This document shows positions 7,922 through 15,738 of a stretch of DNA of 17,717 bases, one piece after another. The DNA comes from CBFIJI01 sp965662885. GTDB lineage: Bacteria > Bacteroidota > Bacteroidia > Flavobacteriales > Flavobacteriaceae. The notes under the pieces are model-generated. The model searched no databases, had not been told where the DNA came from, and was given only the letters and a program-made list of their open reading frames with translations. Each line of letters begins with the position of its first letter. The first letter of the stretch is position 1. Location of the stretch: positions 1 through 17,717 of the forward strand of contig CBFIJI010000035.1 in the NCBI GenBank assembly GCA_965662885.1, in the 5' to 3' direction. The position numbers were made by a program, and so were the translations under genes.

Positions 7922-9129
7922 ATTGATTTCAATTTAATTTTTTCATTTTTAAAAGTGATTAAAAATAGGATTAAAACAACAAATGCAAAAATTGCTGGTT
8001 GTATCCATATACTTGTCCAGTCATGTCCTTGAGTCAAAACATATTGATCAGTGACCCATCCAGCTAGTCGGAATCCAAATAACATTCCAAAACCGTAGGT
8101 GGCAAGTGTGATCAATCCTTGTGCTGCGCTTTTGTATTGTTCTCCCGCTTTTAGGTCGGTGTAAATTTGTCCAGACACAAAGAAAAAATCATAACAAATT
8201 CCGTGAAGGAGAATCCCAAAAATGAGCATCCAAGATTGCTCTCCAACATCACCAAAAGCAAAAAGCAGGTAACGTACACTCCAAGCAAGTAAGCCAACAA
8301 CCAAGGTCATTTTAAAACCGTAACGTTTTAAAAAGAGCGGTAAAAGGAGTAAAAAGCAGACTTCCGAAACCTGACCTAAGGCCATTTTTCCAGCAGCAGC
8401 ATCCATTCCCAATTCATTGAGGAATTGATTGGCATGTTGATAATAAAACGCCAAAGGGATGCAGATTAATACCGAGGTAACGAAGAAAAGAAGGTAAGCC
8501 CTATCTTTCAATAAGCTTAAAGCATCCAAACCTAAAATATCTTTTAGGGAAATTTTCTTCTTGGAATTTGGAATTGGAGGGGTGTCTGGTAAAAAGAAAC
8601 TATATACTCCAAAAATAGCCGATGCCCCAGCGGTCATAAAAAAGGTGTTTTGCAGCAAATTTTTAGATTCCCATCCCAACTGTCCAATTAAAAGGCCAGC
8701 ACTTATCCACCCAATACTTCCCAAAACGCGAATAGGGGCAAACTCTTTGGAAGGGTCTTTCATTTGACGAAAGGCGACGGAATTGGCCAAGGCTAAAGTG
8801 GGCATATACAACAACATGTATATAAATATAAAAGGATAAAAACTTGTAAAATCACTTGAACTTCCAGCAAGGTAGAGCATCAGGGCTCCAACTAAATGGA
8901 GTATACCTAAGATTTTTTGAGCCGAAAAATAGCGATCAGCAATTAAACCGATAACAAAAGGAGCGATAATAGCACCTATAGATTGAGTTTCATAGGCCAT
9001 TGCCAATTCACCACCAGTGGCTTTAAAACCTTGGGATAAAAAGGTACCCATGGTCACAAACCAACCACCCCAAATAAAAAATTCGAGGAACATCATCAAG
9101 GACAACTGAATCTTAGTTGTTTTTTTCAT
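7918..9129 (-). CDS. NupG/Nuc_H_symport-family MFS transporter
   Basis: A 403-residue inner-membrane protein with about twelve hydrophobic segments. It resembles the nucleoside:proton symporter family (NupG/XapB) throughout. Shared blocks are LEFFIWGGWFVTMGTFL near the start, YMPTLALANSVAFRQ and FAPIRVLGSIGW in the middle, LGLDALSLLKDRAYLLFF after the central loop, and YDFFFVSGQIYTD and AAQGLITLATYGFG in the last third. In Bacteroidota, relatives often sit in sugar loci rather than nucleoside loci. Its position between a TIM-barrel lipoprotein gene (12 bp upstream) and a Gfo/Idh/MocA gene (4 bp overlap) suggests that it imports the sugar or keto-sugar handled by those enzymes. Substrate is inferred from context only. 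Confidence 0.9.
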   Translation of the reverse strand: MKKTTKIQLSLMMFLEFFIWGGWFVTMGTFLSQGFKATGGELAMAYETQSIGAIIAPFVIGLIADRYFSAQKILGILHLVGALMLYLAGSSSDFTSFYPFIFIYMLLYMPTLALANSVAFRQMKDPSKEFAPIRVLGSIGWISAGLLIGQLGWESKNLLQNTFFMTAGASAIFGVYSFFLPDTPPIPNSKKKISLKDILGLDALSLLKDRAYLLFFVTSVLICIPLAFYYQHANQFLNELGMDAAAGKMALGQVSEVCFLLLLPLFLKRYGFKMTLVVGLLAWSVRYLLFAFGDVGEQSWMLIFGILLHGICYDFFFVSGQIYTDLKAGEQYKSAAQGLITLATYGFGMLFGFRLAGWVTDQYVLTQGHDWTSIWIQPAIFAFVVLILFLITFKNEKIKLKSI

Positions 9130-9141
9130 GTGATTTATGGA

Positions 9142-10122
9142 CTAGGCCATTTTACTTCCTAAGCGAATCAGTAAATCACGTGTAGCAAGGATTCCTGCTT
9201 CTTCAGAAAGTTCACTTCCTTCATATTCTACACCAACAAAACCTGTGTATCCTGCCTTTTTAACGAGTGAAAGCATACGTTCAAAGTCAATGTTCGTTTC
9301 ATTTCCTTTGGTGTTGAATGAATAGGATTTTGCACTTACCCCAAAAGCTCTAGGCATCATTTCTTCGATACCTTTATATTTATCATATTCTTCGACACAA
9401 TTTCCACCCCAAGGGGAATCAACATCTCTTTTGACACAGAAGTTTCCGAAATCGGGTAGCGTACCACAGTTGTCCATTCCAGTAGCTTCTATCACCTCCA
9501 TTAAGAGGGCGGCATTAGAGGATAAAGCCCCATGGTTTTCAATGATAATATTTACATTTTGGCCTTTTGCATATTCACAAAGGGGAATCAAACCTTCCAC
9601 GGCATTGTTTTTCCATATTTCAGGATCTTTATCGCCAAACAGGTTAACCCGAATGGAATGGCAGTTCATTCCGTTGGCGGCATCTACCCATTTTTTATGC
9701 TTTTCAAAAGCGGACATACGTTCTGCAGCATCAGATGCAGCAAGGCTACCTTCGTCATCAACCATAATTAATACATTTTCCATACCGTGCTCTTTTGCTA
9801 GGCTATTGTTTTTTTCAACGAATGTATTTATGGCTGCTGCTGGGGTGGCACTTTCAATGACATCTCTATATAATTGACTCACATATTCCAGTCCTGTAAA
9901 GCCCCATTCTTTAGATAGTTTTGCAAAGTCGTATGGAGAAACTCCGCCTTCTCTGATCATATTATGGATGGACCATTGTGCTAAGGATAATTTAAAAAAG
10001 GGAGTTACTTCTGCAACAACAGGAGCTGCCTTTTTAGTTGTGTTTTTACAAGCAACAGTACCTAAAGCACTTATGCCAATTCCGGCTAGGGATAATTGAG
10101 ATAAAAACTCTTTGCGTTTCAT
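9142..10122 (-). CDS. TIM-barrel sugar isomerase/epimerase/lyase-like lipoprotein, periplasmic
   Basis: A 326-residue xylose-isomerase-like barrel preceded by a signal sequence MKRKEFLSQLSLAGIG...GTVAC. Cys25 is the probable lipidation site, though the -3 residue is Thr, not the canonical Leu/Val/Ile. Likely metal or catalytic residues are Glu195 (IIIENHG), Asp224 (LPDFGN), Lys265 (SAKSYSF) and Glu299 (VGVEYEG). It is the promoter-proximal gene of the minus-strand operon and faces the GMC dehydrogenase gene across 129 bp. The second barrel enzyme of the operon (5730-6782) has no signal, so the two act in different compartments. Family precedent allows isomerase, epimerase or 3-keto-glycoside lyase activity; the periplasmic location next to a periplasmic sugar oxidase favours a 3-keto-glycoside substrate. 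Confidence 0.88.
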   Translation of the reverse strand: MKRKEFLSQLSLAGIGISALGTVACKNTTKKAAPVVAEVTPFFKLSLAQWSIHNMIREGGVSPYDFAKLSKEWGFTGLEYVSQLYRDVIESATPAAAINTFVEKNNSLAKEHGMENVLIMVDDEGSLAASDAAERMSAFEKHKKWVDAANGMNCHSIRVNLFGDKDPEIWKNNAVEGLIPLCEYAKGQNVNIIIENHGALSSNAALLMEVIEATGMDNCGTLPDFGNFCVKRDVDSPWGGNCVEEYDKYKGIEEMMPRAFGVSAKSYSFNTKGNETNIDFERMLSLVKKAGYTGFVGVEYEGSELSEEAGILATRDLLIRLGSKMA

Positions 10123-10170
10123 AATTTTATTGGTTTAAATCGTTTTAGTTAATTGGTTTTTTAAAAATAC

Positions 10171-10182
10171 ATAAATATTTAT
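10171..10182. promoter_or_regulatory. 12-bp perfect palindrome in divergent promoter region
   Basis: ATAAATATTTAT is its own reverse complement and sits 19 bp upstream of the -7 element for the GMC gene, between the two divergent operons. It could be an operator shared by both. The region is very AT-rich, so chance is a real alternative, and no regulator gene is in the window. Confidence 0.3.
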
Positions 10183-10201
10183 CAAACATTGATTTTTTCT
10201 C

Positions 10202-10209
10202 TATATTTG
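10202..10209 (+). promoter_or_regulatory. Bacteroidota -7 promoter element for the GMC operon
   Basis: TATATTTG is an exact match to TAnnTTTG, the -7 element read by Bacteroidota primary sigma factor. It ends 42 bp before the GMC start codon, giving an A-rich leader of roughly 35 nt. No good TTTG -33 element is present at the usual distance. Confidence 0.5.
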
Positions 10210-10251
10210 ATAGAAAGCAAACAATAAAAGAAACCAAAAGATACTAAATTT

Positions 10252-11943
10252 ATGGAAAACACTTTCGATGCTATAGTAGTAGGCACGGGTATAAGTGGCG
10301 GCTGGGCTGCCAAAGAACTTTGTGAAAAAGGATTGAAAACGCTCGTCTTGGAGCGAGGTCCAATGGTCAAACATGTAGAGGATTACCCTACCATGAACAA
10401 TGATCCATGGGACTATAAAGCAGGTGATGTTATTACCCAAGAAACCAGAAAAAATCAAGGCAAACAAAGTAGAACAGGCTATACGACAACAGAATCCAAC
10501 AAACATTTTTTTGTAGATGATCTAAAACACCCTTATAACGAAACCAACCGATTTGATTGGATGCGTGGTTATCATGTAGGTGGTCGTTCATTAATGTGGG
10601 GACGTCAGAGTTATCGTTTAAGTGATTTTGATTTTGAAGCCAATGCCAAAGATGGTATTGCCGTGGATTGGCCCATTCGTTATAAAGATTTAGCTCCTTG
10701 GTATGATTATGTAGAAGAGTTTATTGGGGTTAGTGGCGAAAATTTAGGTTTACCACAGCTTCCTGACGGTAAATTTCTTAAAGCGATGGAGTTGAACTGT
10801 GTAGAAGATGTTTTAAAATCCAAGGTAGCTGAGAACTACGATGATCGTTTAATTACCGTTGGTCGAACTGCTCATATCACGGAAGGGACTAAGCCAGGTT
10901 TAGGGCGAAACACTTGTCAGTACCGAAACCGATGTATGCGTGGTTGTCCTTTTGGAGCTTATTTCAGTAGTAACTCTTCAACACTTCCAACAGCTGAGGC
11001 GACTGGAAATATGACCTTACGACCGAATTCAGTTGTTCATGAGGTCATTTATGATGCAGACAAGAAACGTGCAACGGGTGTCCGTATTACTGATACGGAA
11101 ACCAAAGAAGTTTTAGAGTTTAATGCCAAAGTGATTTTCCTTTGTGCGTCCACAGTGGCATCAACTTCTATTTTGATGCAGTCCAAGTCGGAGCGTTTTC
11201 CAAATGGAATGGGGAATGATTCTGACGCTTTGGGTCGTAACATGATGGATCACCACTTAGGAGTAGGTGCTTATGCTAGCTATGATGGCTTTGAAGATAA
11301 ATACTATACGGGCAGACGTCCAAATGGAATGTATATCCCTCGTTTTAGGAACCTTGGTGGAAAAACCAACTCCAACGATTTCATTAGAGGCTATGGTTAT
11401 CAAGGAGGAGCCCGACGTGGTTCTTGGACAGAAACCGTACAAGAACTTGCTTATGGAAAAGGATTTAAAGAAGAAATCTTAAAACCTGGAGGCTGGAATA
11501 TTGGATTGGGTGGCTTTGGAGAGATACTTCCCTACCACGAAAACAAGATGGAATTGGACTACAGTAAAGTTGACCAATGGGGTTTACCCACCGTTACATT
11601 TGATGCTACCATCAAAGAAAATGAATTAAAAATGCGTGTTGACATGAAAGCGCAGGCGATGGAGATGCTTGAAGCTGCTGGTTTTAAAAATGTGATGGGC
11701 TATGATGGCGATTATGCCATTGGTTTAGGAATTCATGAAATGGGAACGGCAAGAATGGGACGGGATTCTAAAACCTCTGTTTTGAATGCCAACAATCAAG
11801 TTCATGATGTTCCTAATGTTTATGTAACGGACGGATCGGCGATGACTTCTGCTGGAAATCAAAACCCTTCTTTAACCTATATGGCCTTAACGGCACGAGC
11901 GGCTAATCATGCGGTTGCTGAACTTAAAAAAATGAACCTTTAA
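10252..11943 (+). CDS. GMC-family flavoprotein dehydrogenase (glucoside 3-dehydrogenase-like large subunit)
   Basis: A 563-residue GMC oxidoreductase. The FAD-binding Rossmann motif AIVVGTGISGGWAAKEL is at 7-23 with the ribose-binding ERG at 35-36 onward. The GMC block GGRSLMWGR is at 110-118. The catalytic His495 is in HEMGTARMG, and Asn538 in GNQNPSLT is at the second catalytic position. Cys222, Cys228 and Cys232 form a CX5CX3C cluster, the spacing known from bacterial FAD glucose dehydrogenase and glucoside 3-dehydrogenase, where it holds a 3Fe-4S cluster. It has no signal peptide of its own. It is followed 11 bp later by the subunit-3 gene, whose Tat signal probably carries the folded complex to the periplasm. 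The likely reaction is oxidation of a sugar hydroxyl, with electrons going to a cytochrome. C3 specificity is inferred from the DUF1080 neighbour. Confidence 0.92.
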   Translation: MENTFDAIVVGTGISGGWAAKELCEKGLKTLVLERGPMVKHVEDYPTMNNDPWDYKAGDVITQETRKNQGKQSRTGYTTTESNKHFFVDDLKHPYNETNRFDWMRGYHVGGRSLMWGRQSYRLSDFDFEANAKDGIAVDWPIRYKDLAPWYDYVEEFIGVSGENLGLPQLPDGKFLKAMELNCVEDVLKSKVAENYDDRLITVGRTAHITEGTKPGLGRNTCQYRNRCMRGCPFGAYFSSNSSTLPTAEATGNMTLRPNSVVHEVIYDADKKRATGVRITDTETKEVLEFNAKVIFLCASTVASTSILMQSKSERFPNGMGNDSDALGRNMMDHHLGVGAYASYDGFEDKYYTGRRPNGMYIPRFRNLGGKTNSNDFIRGYGYQGGARRGSWTETVQELAYGKGFKEEILKPGGWNIGLGGFGEILPYHENKMELDYSKVDQWGLPTVTFDATIKENELKMRVDMKAQAMEMLEAAGFKNVMGYDGDYAIGLGIHEMGTARMGRDSKTSVLNANNQVHDVPNVYVTDGSAMTSAGNQNPSLTYMALTARAANHAVAELKKMNL

Positions 11944-11954
11944 TATTTTTAGAA

Positions 11955-12518
11955 ATGGATAGAAGAAAAGCATTAAAAAACATTGGGATTGGTTTTGGAG
12001 CAATCACAGCAACACCAACAGTAGTTAGTTTATTTCAAAGTTGTCAAACAGCTCCATCATTCACACCGATATCTTTTTCACAAGAACAATATAATGTTGT
12101 TGCTGAATTGATGGAACTTATCATTCCAACTACCGATATTCCTGGGGCTAAAGCGTTAAAGCTTCCAGAATTTGCTGACAGCTATGTTGATGTCATGTTG
12201 GATGATCAAGCCAAAGAAGCTATGCTTAACGGCTTGAATGCCTTTATGGAAGAAGCATTAATTGACTCTGGAAAGGATAAAGTTAGTGGTTTGACCCTTG
12301 AAGATTGGGATGCCCAGTTAGCTAAAAACCTAAAAACGCCAGGCTTGGAAAGCCCAGCGGCAGCCTTTGCAGCTCAATTACGAGAGATGACCGTAAATGC
12401 GTTTAAAATCAATGAGTTTATTGGTGAAGAAGTATTGGCTTATCGCCCCATTCCTGGAGAACAACGCGGATGTGTTGACCTTATGGAAACTACGGGTGGA
12501 AAAGCCTGGTCCTTATAA
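11955..12518 (+). CDS. Gluconate 2-dehydrogenase subunit 3 family protein, Tat-exported
   Basis: A 187-residue small subunit of the type that accompanies GMC dehydrogenases. The N-terminus MDRRKALKNIGIGFGA is a twin-arginine signal followed by a hydrophobic stretch to about residue 27. The mature part contains the family block AELMELIIPTTDIPGAKALKLPEF at about 50-73. Such subunits are needed for maturation and for Tat export of their cofactor-loaded partner, which lacks a signal. It starts 11 bp after the GMC gene, so both should be made from one transcript. Its stop codon overlaps that of the opposing cytochrome gene by 6 bp. Confidence 0.9.
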   Translation: MDRRKALKNIGIGFGAITATPTVVSLFQSCQTAPSFTPISFSQEQYNVVAELMELIIPTTDIPGAKALKLPEFADSYVDVMLDDQAKEAMLNGLNAFMEEALIDSGKDKVSGLTLEDWDAQLAKNLKTPGLESPAAAFAAQLREMTVNAFKINEFIGEEVLAYRPIPGEQRGCVDLMETTGGKAWSL

Positions 12519-12992
12519 ACTCCTTAAGTATTCTGAAATAGCACGTGCTTCTTTCTCTGAAAGATTTTGATTAAGCATCATCACATTGTTATATTCCTTT
12601 AAAAGGGCTATAGCAATGGGGTCTTGCTTTAACATTTCTGTTGGATTTAACAACATATTCATCACCCACTCTGGGCTACGTCTTTCGTAGATCCCTTGCA
12701 TAGATGGACCAATTAATTTTTTATTAGGAAGGTGGCAGGCCATACATTTTTGCTTAAATACTCCAGAACCTTCGGCCACTAAATCAGTATTAATGGTCGC
12801 TTCAAATTTCATTTCCTTAATTGGACCAATACCCTTATTATTTAAATCAACAGCAACAGTAGAACCGCTTTGTTGCACTTGATTTTTTTCAACTTTTTTG
12901 GTACGGTTGTATTGGAAGCCTTTTTTCTTTTCTTCATTACCACCACATCCAGTCATCGCAATAGCGACCATTACAACAATGATTTTTTTCAT
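12513..12992 (-). CDS. c-type cytochrome lipoprotein
   Basis: A 159-residue single-haem cytochrome c. A lipoprotein signal with MTGC places the lipidated Cys at residue 16. A polar linker of about 55 residues follows, then the haem-binding CMACH at 83-87 (Cys83, Cys86, axial His87). The second axial ligand is probably Met138 or Met139 in the VMMLNQNLSEKEARAISEYL segment. The fold is class I, tethered to a membrane and facing the periplasm. It lies convergent to the GMC/subunit-3 pair with overlapping stop codons. In glucoside 3-dehydrogenase systems the dehydrogenase delivers electrons to a cytochrome c, so this is a plausible acceptor. It is on the opposite strand, and so would be expressed from its own promoter in the 62 bp shared with the thioesterase gene. 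Confidence 0.9.
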   Translation of the reverse strand: MKKIIVVMVAIAMTGCGGNEEKKKGFQYNRTKKVEKNQVQQSGSTVAVDLNNKGIGPIKEMKFEATINTDLVAEGSGVFKQKCMACHLPNKKLIGPSMQGIYERRSPEWVMNMLLNPTEMLKQDPIAIALLKEYNNVMMLNQNLSEKEARAISEYLRSL

Positions 12993-13054
12993 TTGATCTT
13001 TATCTTAATTTTTTTTAAAAATAGAAAAAGAATAGATTTATAAAAAATAAAATC

Positions 13055-13540
13055 ATGTTTTTAAAAGAATTTGAAATTCGCTGGACAGATCTTGACGCCA
13101 ATTGGCATTTGGCCAATACTTCTTATATGGGTTACGCTGCACATATGCGAATGGAGTTCATCAAAAAAATCGGTTTAGGACACCAACAAATGAAGAGTTT
13201 AAACATTGGACCGGTGGTTTTTAATGAATCCATTCACTATTTCAAAGAGGTTTTACCTAATCAATCTATTCAAGTTTCCGCAGCACTTTCTGGATTGAGT
13301 GCGGAGGGCAAGTTTTTTAGTTTTCAACATGACTTTTATTTTTCTGACGGGACTAATTTAGCACGTGTAAAAGTAATAGGGGGATGGATTAATCTTTCCA
13401 GTCGAAAGTTAACGGCACTTCCCGAGACAGTAGTAACCAATTTCTCCAGAGCTCCAAAAACAGCAGACTTTAAAACCATGACTGCTTCTGACACACGTAA
13501 ATATGGAGAAATCCCCAAAGATTTAAAACAAAACTTTTAA
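13055..13540 (+). CDS. Acyl-CoA thioesterase, hotdog fold (4HBT family)
   Basis: A 161-residue hotdog-fold protein. The start FEIRWTDLDANWHLANTSYMGYAAHMRMEF corresponds to the classic RWxDxDxxxHxNN..Y thioesterase opening, with Asp14 at the usual catalytic position and the alpha-helix segment following. The family hydrolyses acyl-CoA or acyl-ACP thioesters in the cytoplasm; the chain specificity is unknown. The ATG at 13055 is 62 bp from the divergent cytochrome gene. It is followed 24 bp downstream by the M20 peptidase, so the two are probably co-transcribed, with no obvious functional link to the sugar genes. Confidence 0.86.
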   Translation: MFLKEFEIRWTDLDANWHLANTSYMGYAAHMRMEFIKKIGLGHQQMKSLNIGPVVFNESIHYFKEVLPNQSIQVSAALSGLSAEGKFFSFQHDFYFSDGTNLARVKVIGGWINLSSRKLTALPETVVTNFSRAPKTADFKTMTASDTRKYGEIPKDLKQNF

Positions 13541-13564
13541 ATTATAACAACCAATTAACATTCC

Positions 13565-14854
13565 ATGATACACTTACGAAACACCTTACTTTTTTTCTTT
13601 TTCATCTTTAATGTGGCCTATGCACAAGAGGGGCAAGTTGTGGTTGAAAAACAATACACCAAAAGCATTAAAAAATTGGTAAAAACCAAAAAAATGACAA
13701 AGGCTTTCCAATTGATAGAAGATTTAGAGCCTAAAACCCATGAACGCTTATTGGCCTTAACAGCAATAGAAGCACCCCCTTTTAAAGAAACCAAGCGGGC
13801 TGTTGAATTTGCCTCTCGAATTAAAGCGATAGGTATTGATCGAGTTTGGATTGATGAAGAAGGCAATGTCCTTGGATTTTTAAATGGAACAGAAGGAAAA
13901 CGAACGGTAGCTTTAGATGCTCATTTGGACACTGTGTTTCCAGAAGGAACGGATGTACAAGTCCGCATAAAAAATGATACTTTATATGCGCCTGGTGTTG
14001 GGGATGACACCCGTGGTTTAGCTATGATGCTAACCATTTTAGAAAGCATTAAAAAAGCGGACATCCAACCCGTAGACAATATTCTCTTTGTCGGGTCAGT
14101 GGGGGAAGAAGGCTTGGGGGATTTACGTGGGGTTAAATATCTTTTTCGGGAAAACGGTCCTCAAATTGATGCTTGGATTGCTATTGACGGTGGTGCTATC
14201 GGTCGAGTCAATAATAAGGGCTTGGGATCCTATCGTTATAAGGTCACTTACGAAGGTCCTGGCGGACATTCTTGGGGTGCCTTTGGCTTGGTCAACCCAC
14301 ATCATGCTTTAGGAGATGCCATCAGTCGATTTGTTAAAGTAGCTGATACTTATACTGCTGAAGGGCCAAAAACAAGCTATAATGTTGGGGTTATTGGTGG
14401 AGGAACTTCAATCAACTCTGTTCCTTTTGAGTCTTCAATGCAGATTGATATTCGTTCCATTGACCCCAGTCGTTTGGACGTAATGGAAGGGCTTTTAAAA
14501 ACGGCAACGGAGGAAGCACTAGCTGCTCAGAATGCGATTAAACGCCGTGGAGCTGACTTACGACTGAGTTTTGAAAAAATTGGAAACCGTCCGTCTGGGG
14601 AACTTTCCGATCGGCTTCCGCTTATTCAACGGACAATTGCTGCCACTCAGTTTTTTGGGGTAACACCAAAATTAACACGTGGTTCTACCAATTCAAATAT
14701 TCCGATTGCTATGGGAATCCCTGCAGTGACCATTGGTCGAGGGGGGCAAGGTGGAAATGCCCATTCCTTAGACGAATGGTGGGTTAATGAGGAAGGGCAT
14801 AAAGCCATTCAACTCGCTTTATTGCTCTTGCTTTCAGAAGCTGGGATGGAGTGA
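13565..14854 (+). CDS. M20 family metallopeptidase, secreted
   Basis: A 429-residue zinc peptidase of the M20 (ArgE/DapE/PepT-like) family. A signal peptide ends AYA at residue 20, so it works in the periplasm or outside the cell. Metal and catalytic residues are visible: His120 and Asp122 (DAHLDTVF), Asp147 (GVGDDTRG), Glu181-Glu182 (GEEGLGD), Asp208 (IAIDGG) and His400 (NAHSLDEWW). The inserted dimerisation domain, with GPGGHSWGAF at 231-240, covers about 225-340. It could be an aminopeptidase, dipeptidase or an amidohydrolase of acylated amino acids. Its last 46 bp overlap the end of the EamA gene on the other strand. Confidence 0.9.
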   Translation: MIHLRNTLLFFFFIFNVAYAQEGQVVVEKQYTKSIKKLVKTKKMTKAFQLIEDLEPKTHERLLALTAIEAPPFKETKRAVEFASRIKAIGIDRVWIDEEGNVLGFLNGTEGKRTVALDAHLDTVFPEGTDVQVRIKNDTLYAPGVGDDTRGLAMMLTILESIKKADIQPVDNILFVGSVGEEGLGDLRGVKYLFRENGPQIDAWIAIDGGAIGRVNNKGLGSYRYKVTYEGPGGHSWGAFGLVNPHHALGDAISRFVKVADTYTAEGPKTSYNVGVIGGGTSINSVPFESSMQIDIRSIDPSRLDVMEGLLKTATEEALAAQNAIKRRGADLRLSFEKIGNRPSGELSDRLPLIQRTIAATQFFGVTPKLTRGSTNSNIPIAMGIPAVTIGRGGQGGNAHSLDEWWVNEEGHKAIQLALLLLLSEAGME

Positions 14855-15738
14855 TTTTTTGTGGAGACCAAATAAACCCCTAAAAAAACCATGATACAAG
14901 CCACTACCTTTATACCATCCAATTGATCGTTTCCGGTCATTACGGCATAAATAATTGTTATGAGTGGTTGTAAATAGACAAAAGCGCCAATGGTGGTTGC
15001 AGGAAGTGATTTAAGTGCGTAAACATTCAACAGATAAGTTAAAAAGGTAGTCCCCACAACCACAAAGACCATCCGCCAAATGGCATCAAATGGGAGTTGT
15101 GTCCAAGAAACAGCTGCCGCTTCGGGATACGTAATTGGGAAGGTTAAAAAGAGCCCAATTAAAAACATCCATTTCATCAAGGTGATGGTACTGTATTTTT
15201 TGGTTAAGGGTTTTACCAAAACCAAATAGGCTCCATAACTCATTGCATTAACCAACAAAAAAATATTGCCCAATGTAATGTTTGGGGCATTGCTTATCGT
15301 AGTGGTTGAATTTCCGTAAAGAATCAAAAATAAAGCACCCGTAAATCCCAAAACAATCCCTAAAAACTTGATGGTATTTAAGGACTCTCTTAAAAAAAAG
15401 GCAGAAAGTATCAGAACAAAAATAGGGGTCAGCGTAACAATGACCCCGCTGTTAATGGGGGTGGATAATTGTAAACCTTTAAAAAACATCAACATATTGA
15501 GACACATTCCCAAGCAGGCGGCTGCTGCTATTCGGAGGTAATCCTGACGGTCAATTTTTTCTTTTGGAGTCCAAAGACTCACCAACCAAAACAACAAACA
15601 GGCTCCGACTACCCGAAGCATGATAAAGCCAAAGGCACCAATATAATGGGGCATTACAACCTTAGCGACTGTGTGATTTAGCCCGTAGATAGTTGTGGCT
15701 CCTAATGCTGCTAAGAGCGCTAGGAGTCTATTGTTCAT
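14809..15738 (-). CDS. EamA/DMT-family transporter
   Basis: A 309-residue membrane protein with about ten hydrophobic segments in two tandem EamA repeats. The N-terminal repeat opens LLALLAALGATTIYGLNHTVAK and contains the TPIFVLILSAFFLRESL segment. The C-terminal repeat contains ATTIGAFVYLQPLITIIYAVMTGN. The family is the drug/metabolite exporters of the inner membrane. The substrate cannot be read from the sequence. Its start overlaps the end of the ArsC/Spx-like gene by 11 bp, suggesting translational coupling, and its last 46 bp overlap the M20 peptidase gene on the opposite strand. Confidence 0.9.
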   Translation of the reverse strand: MNNRLLALLAALGATTIYGLNHTVAKVVMPHYIGAFGFIMLRVVGACLLFWLVSLWTPKEKIDRQDYLRIAAAACLGMCLNMLMFFKGLQLSTPINSGVIVTLTPIFVLILSAFFLRESLNTIKFLGIVLGFTGALFLILYGNSTTTISNAPNITLGNIFLLVNAMSYGAYLVLVKPLTKKYSTITLMKWMFLIGLFLTFPITYPEAAAVSWTQLPFDAIWRMVFVVVGTTFLTYLLNVYALKSLPATTIGAFVYLQPLITIIYAVMTGNDQLDGIKVVACIMVFLGVYLVSTKNHSIPASESKSNKAS

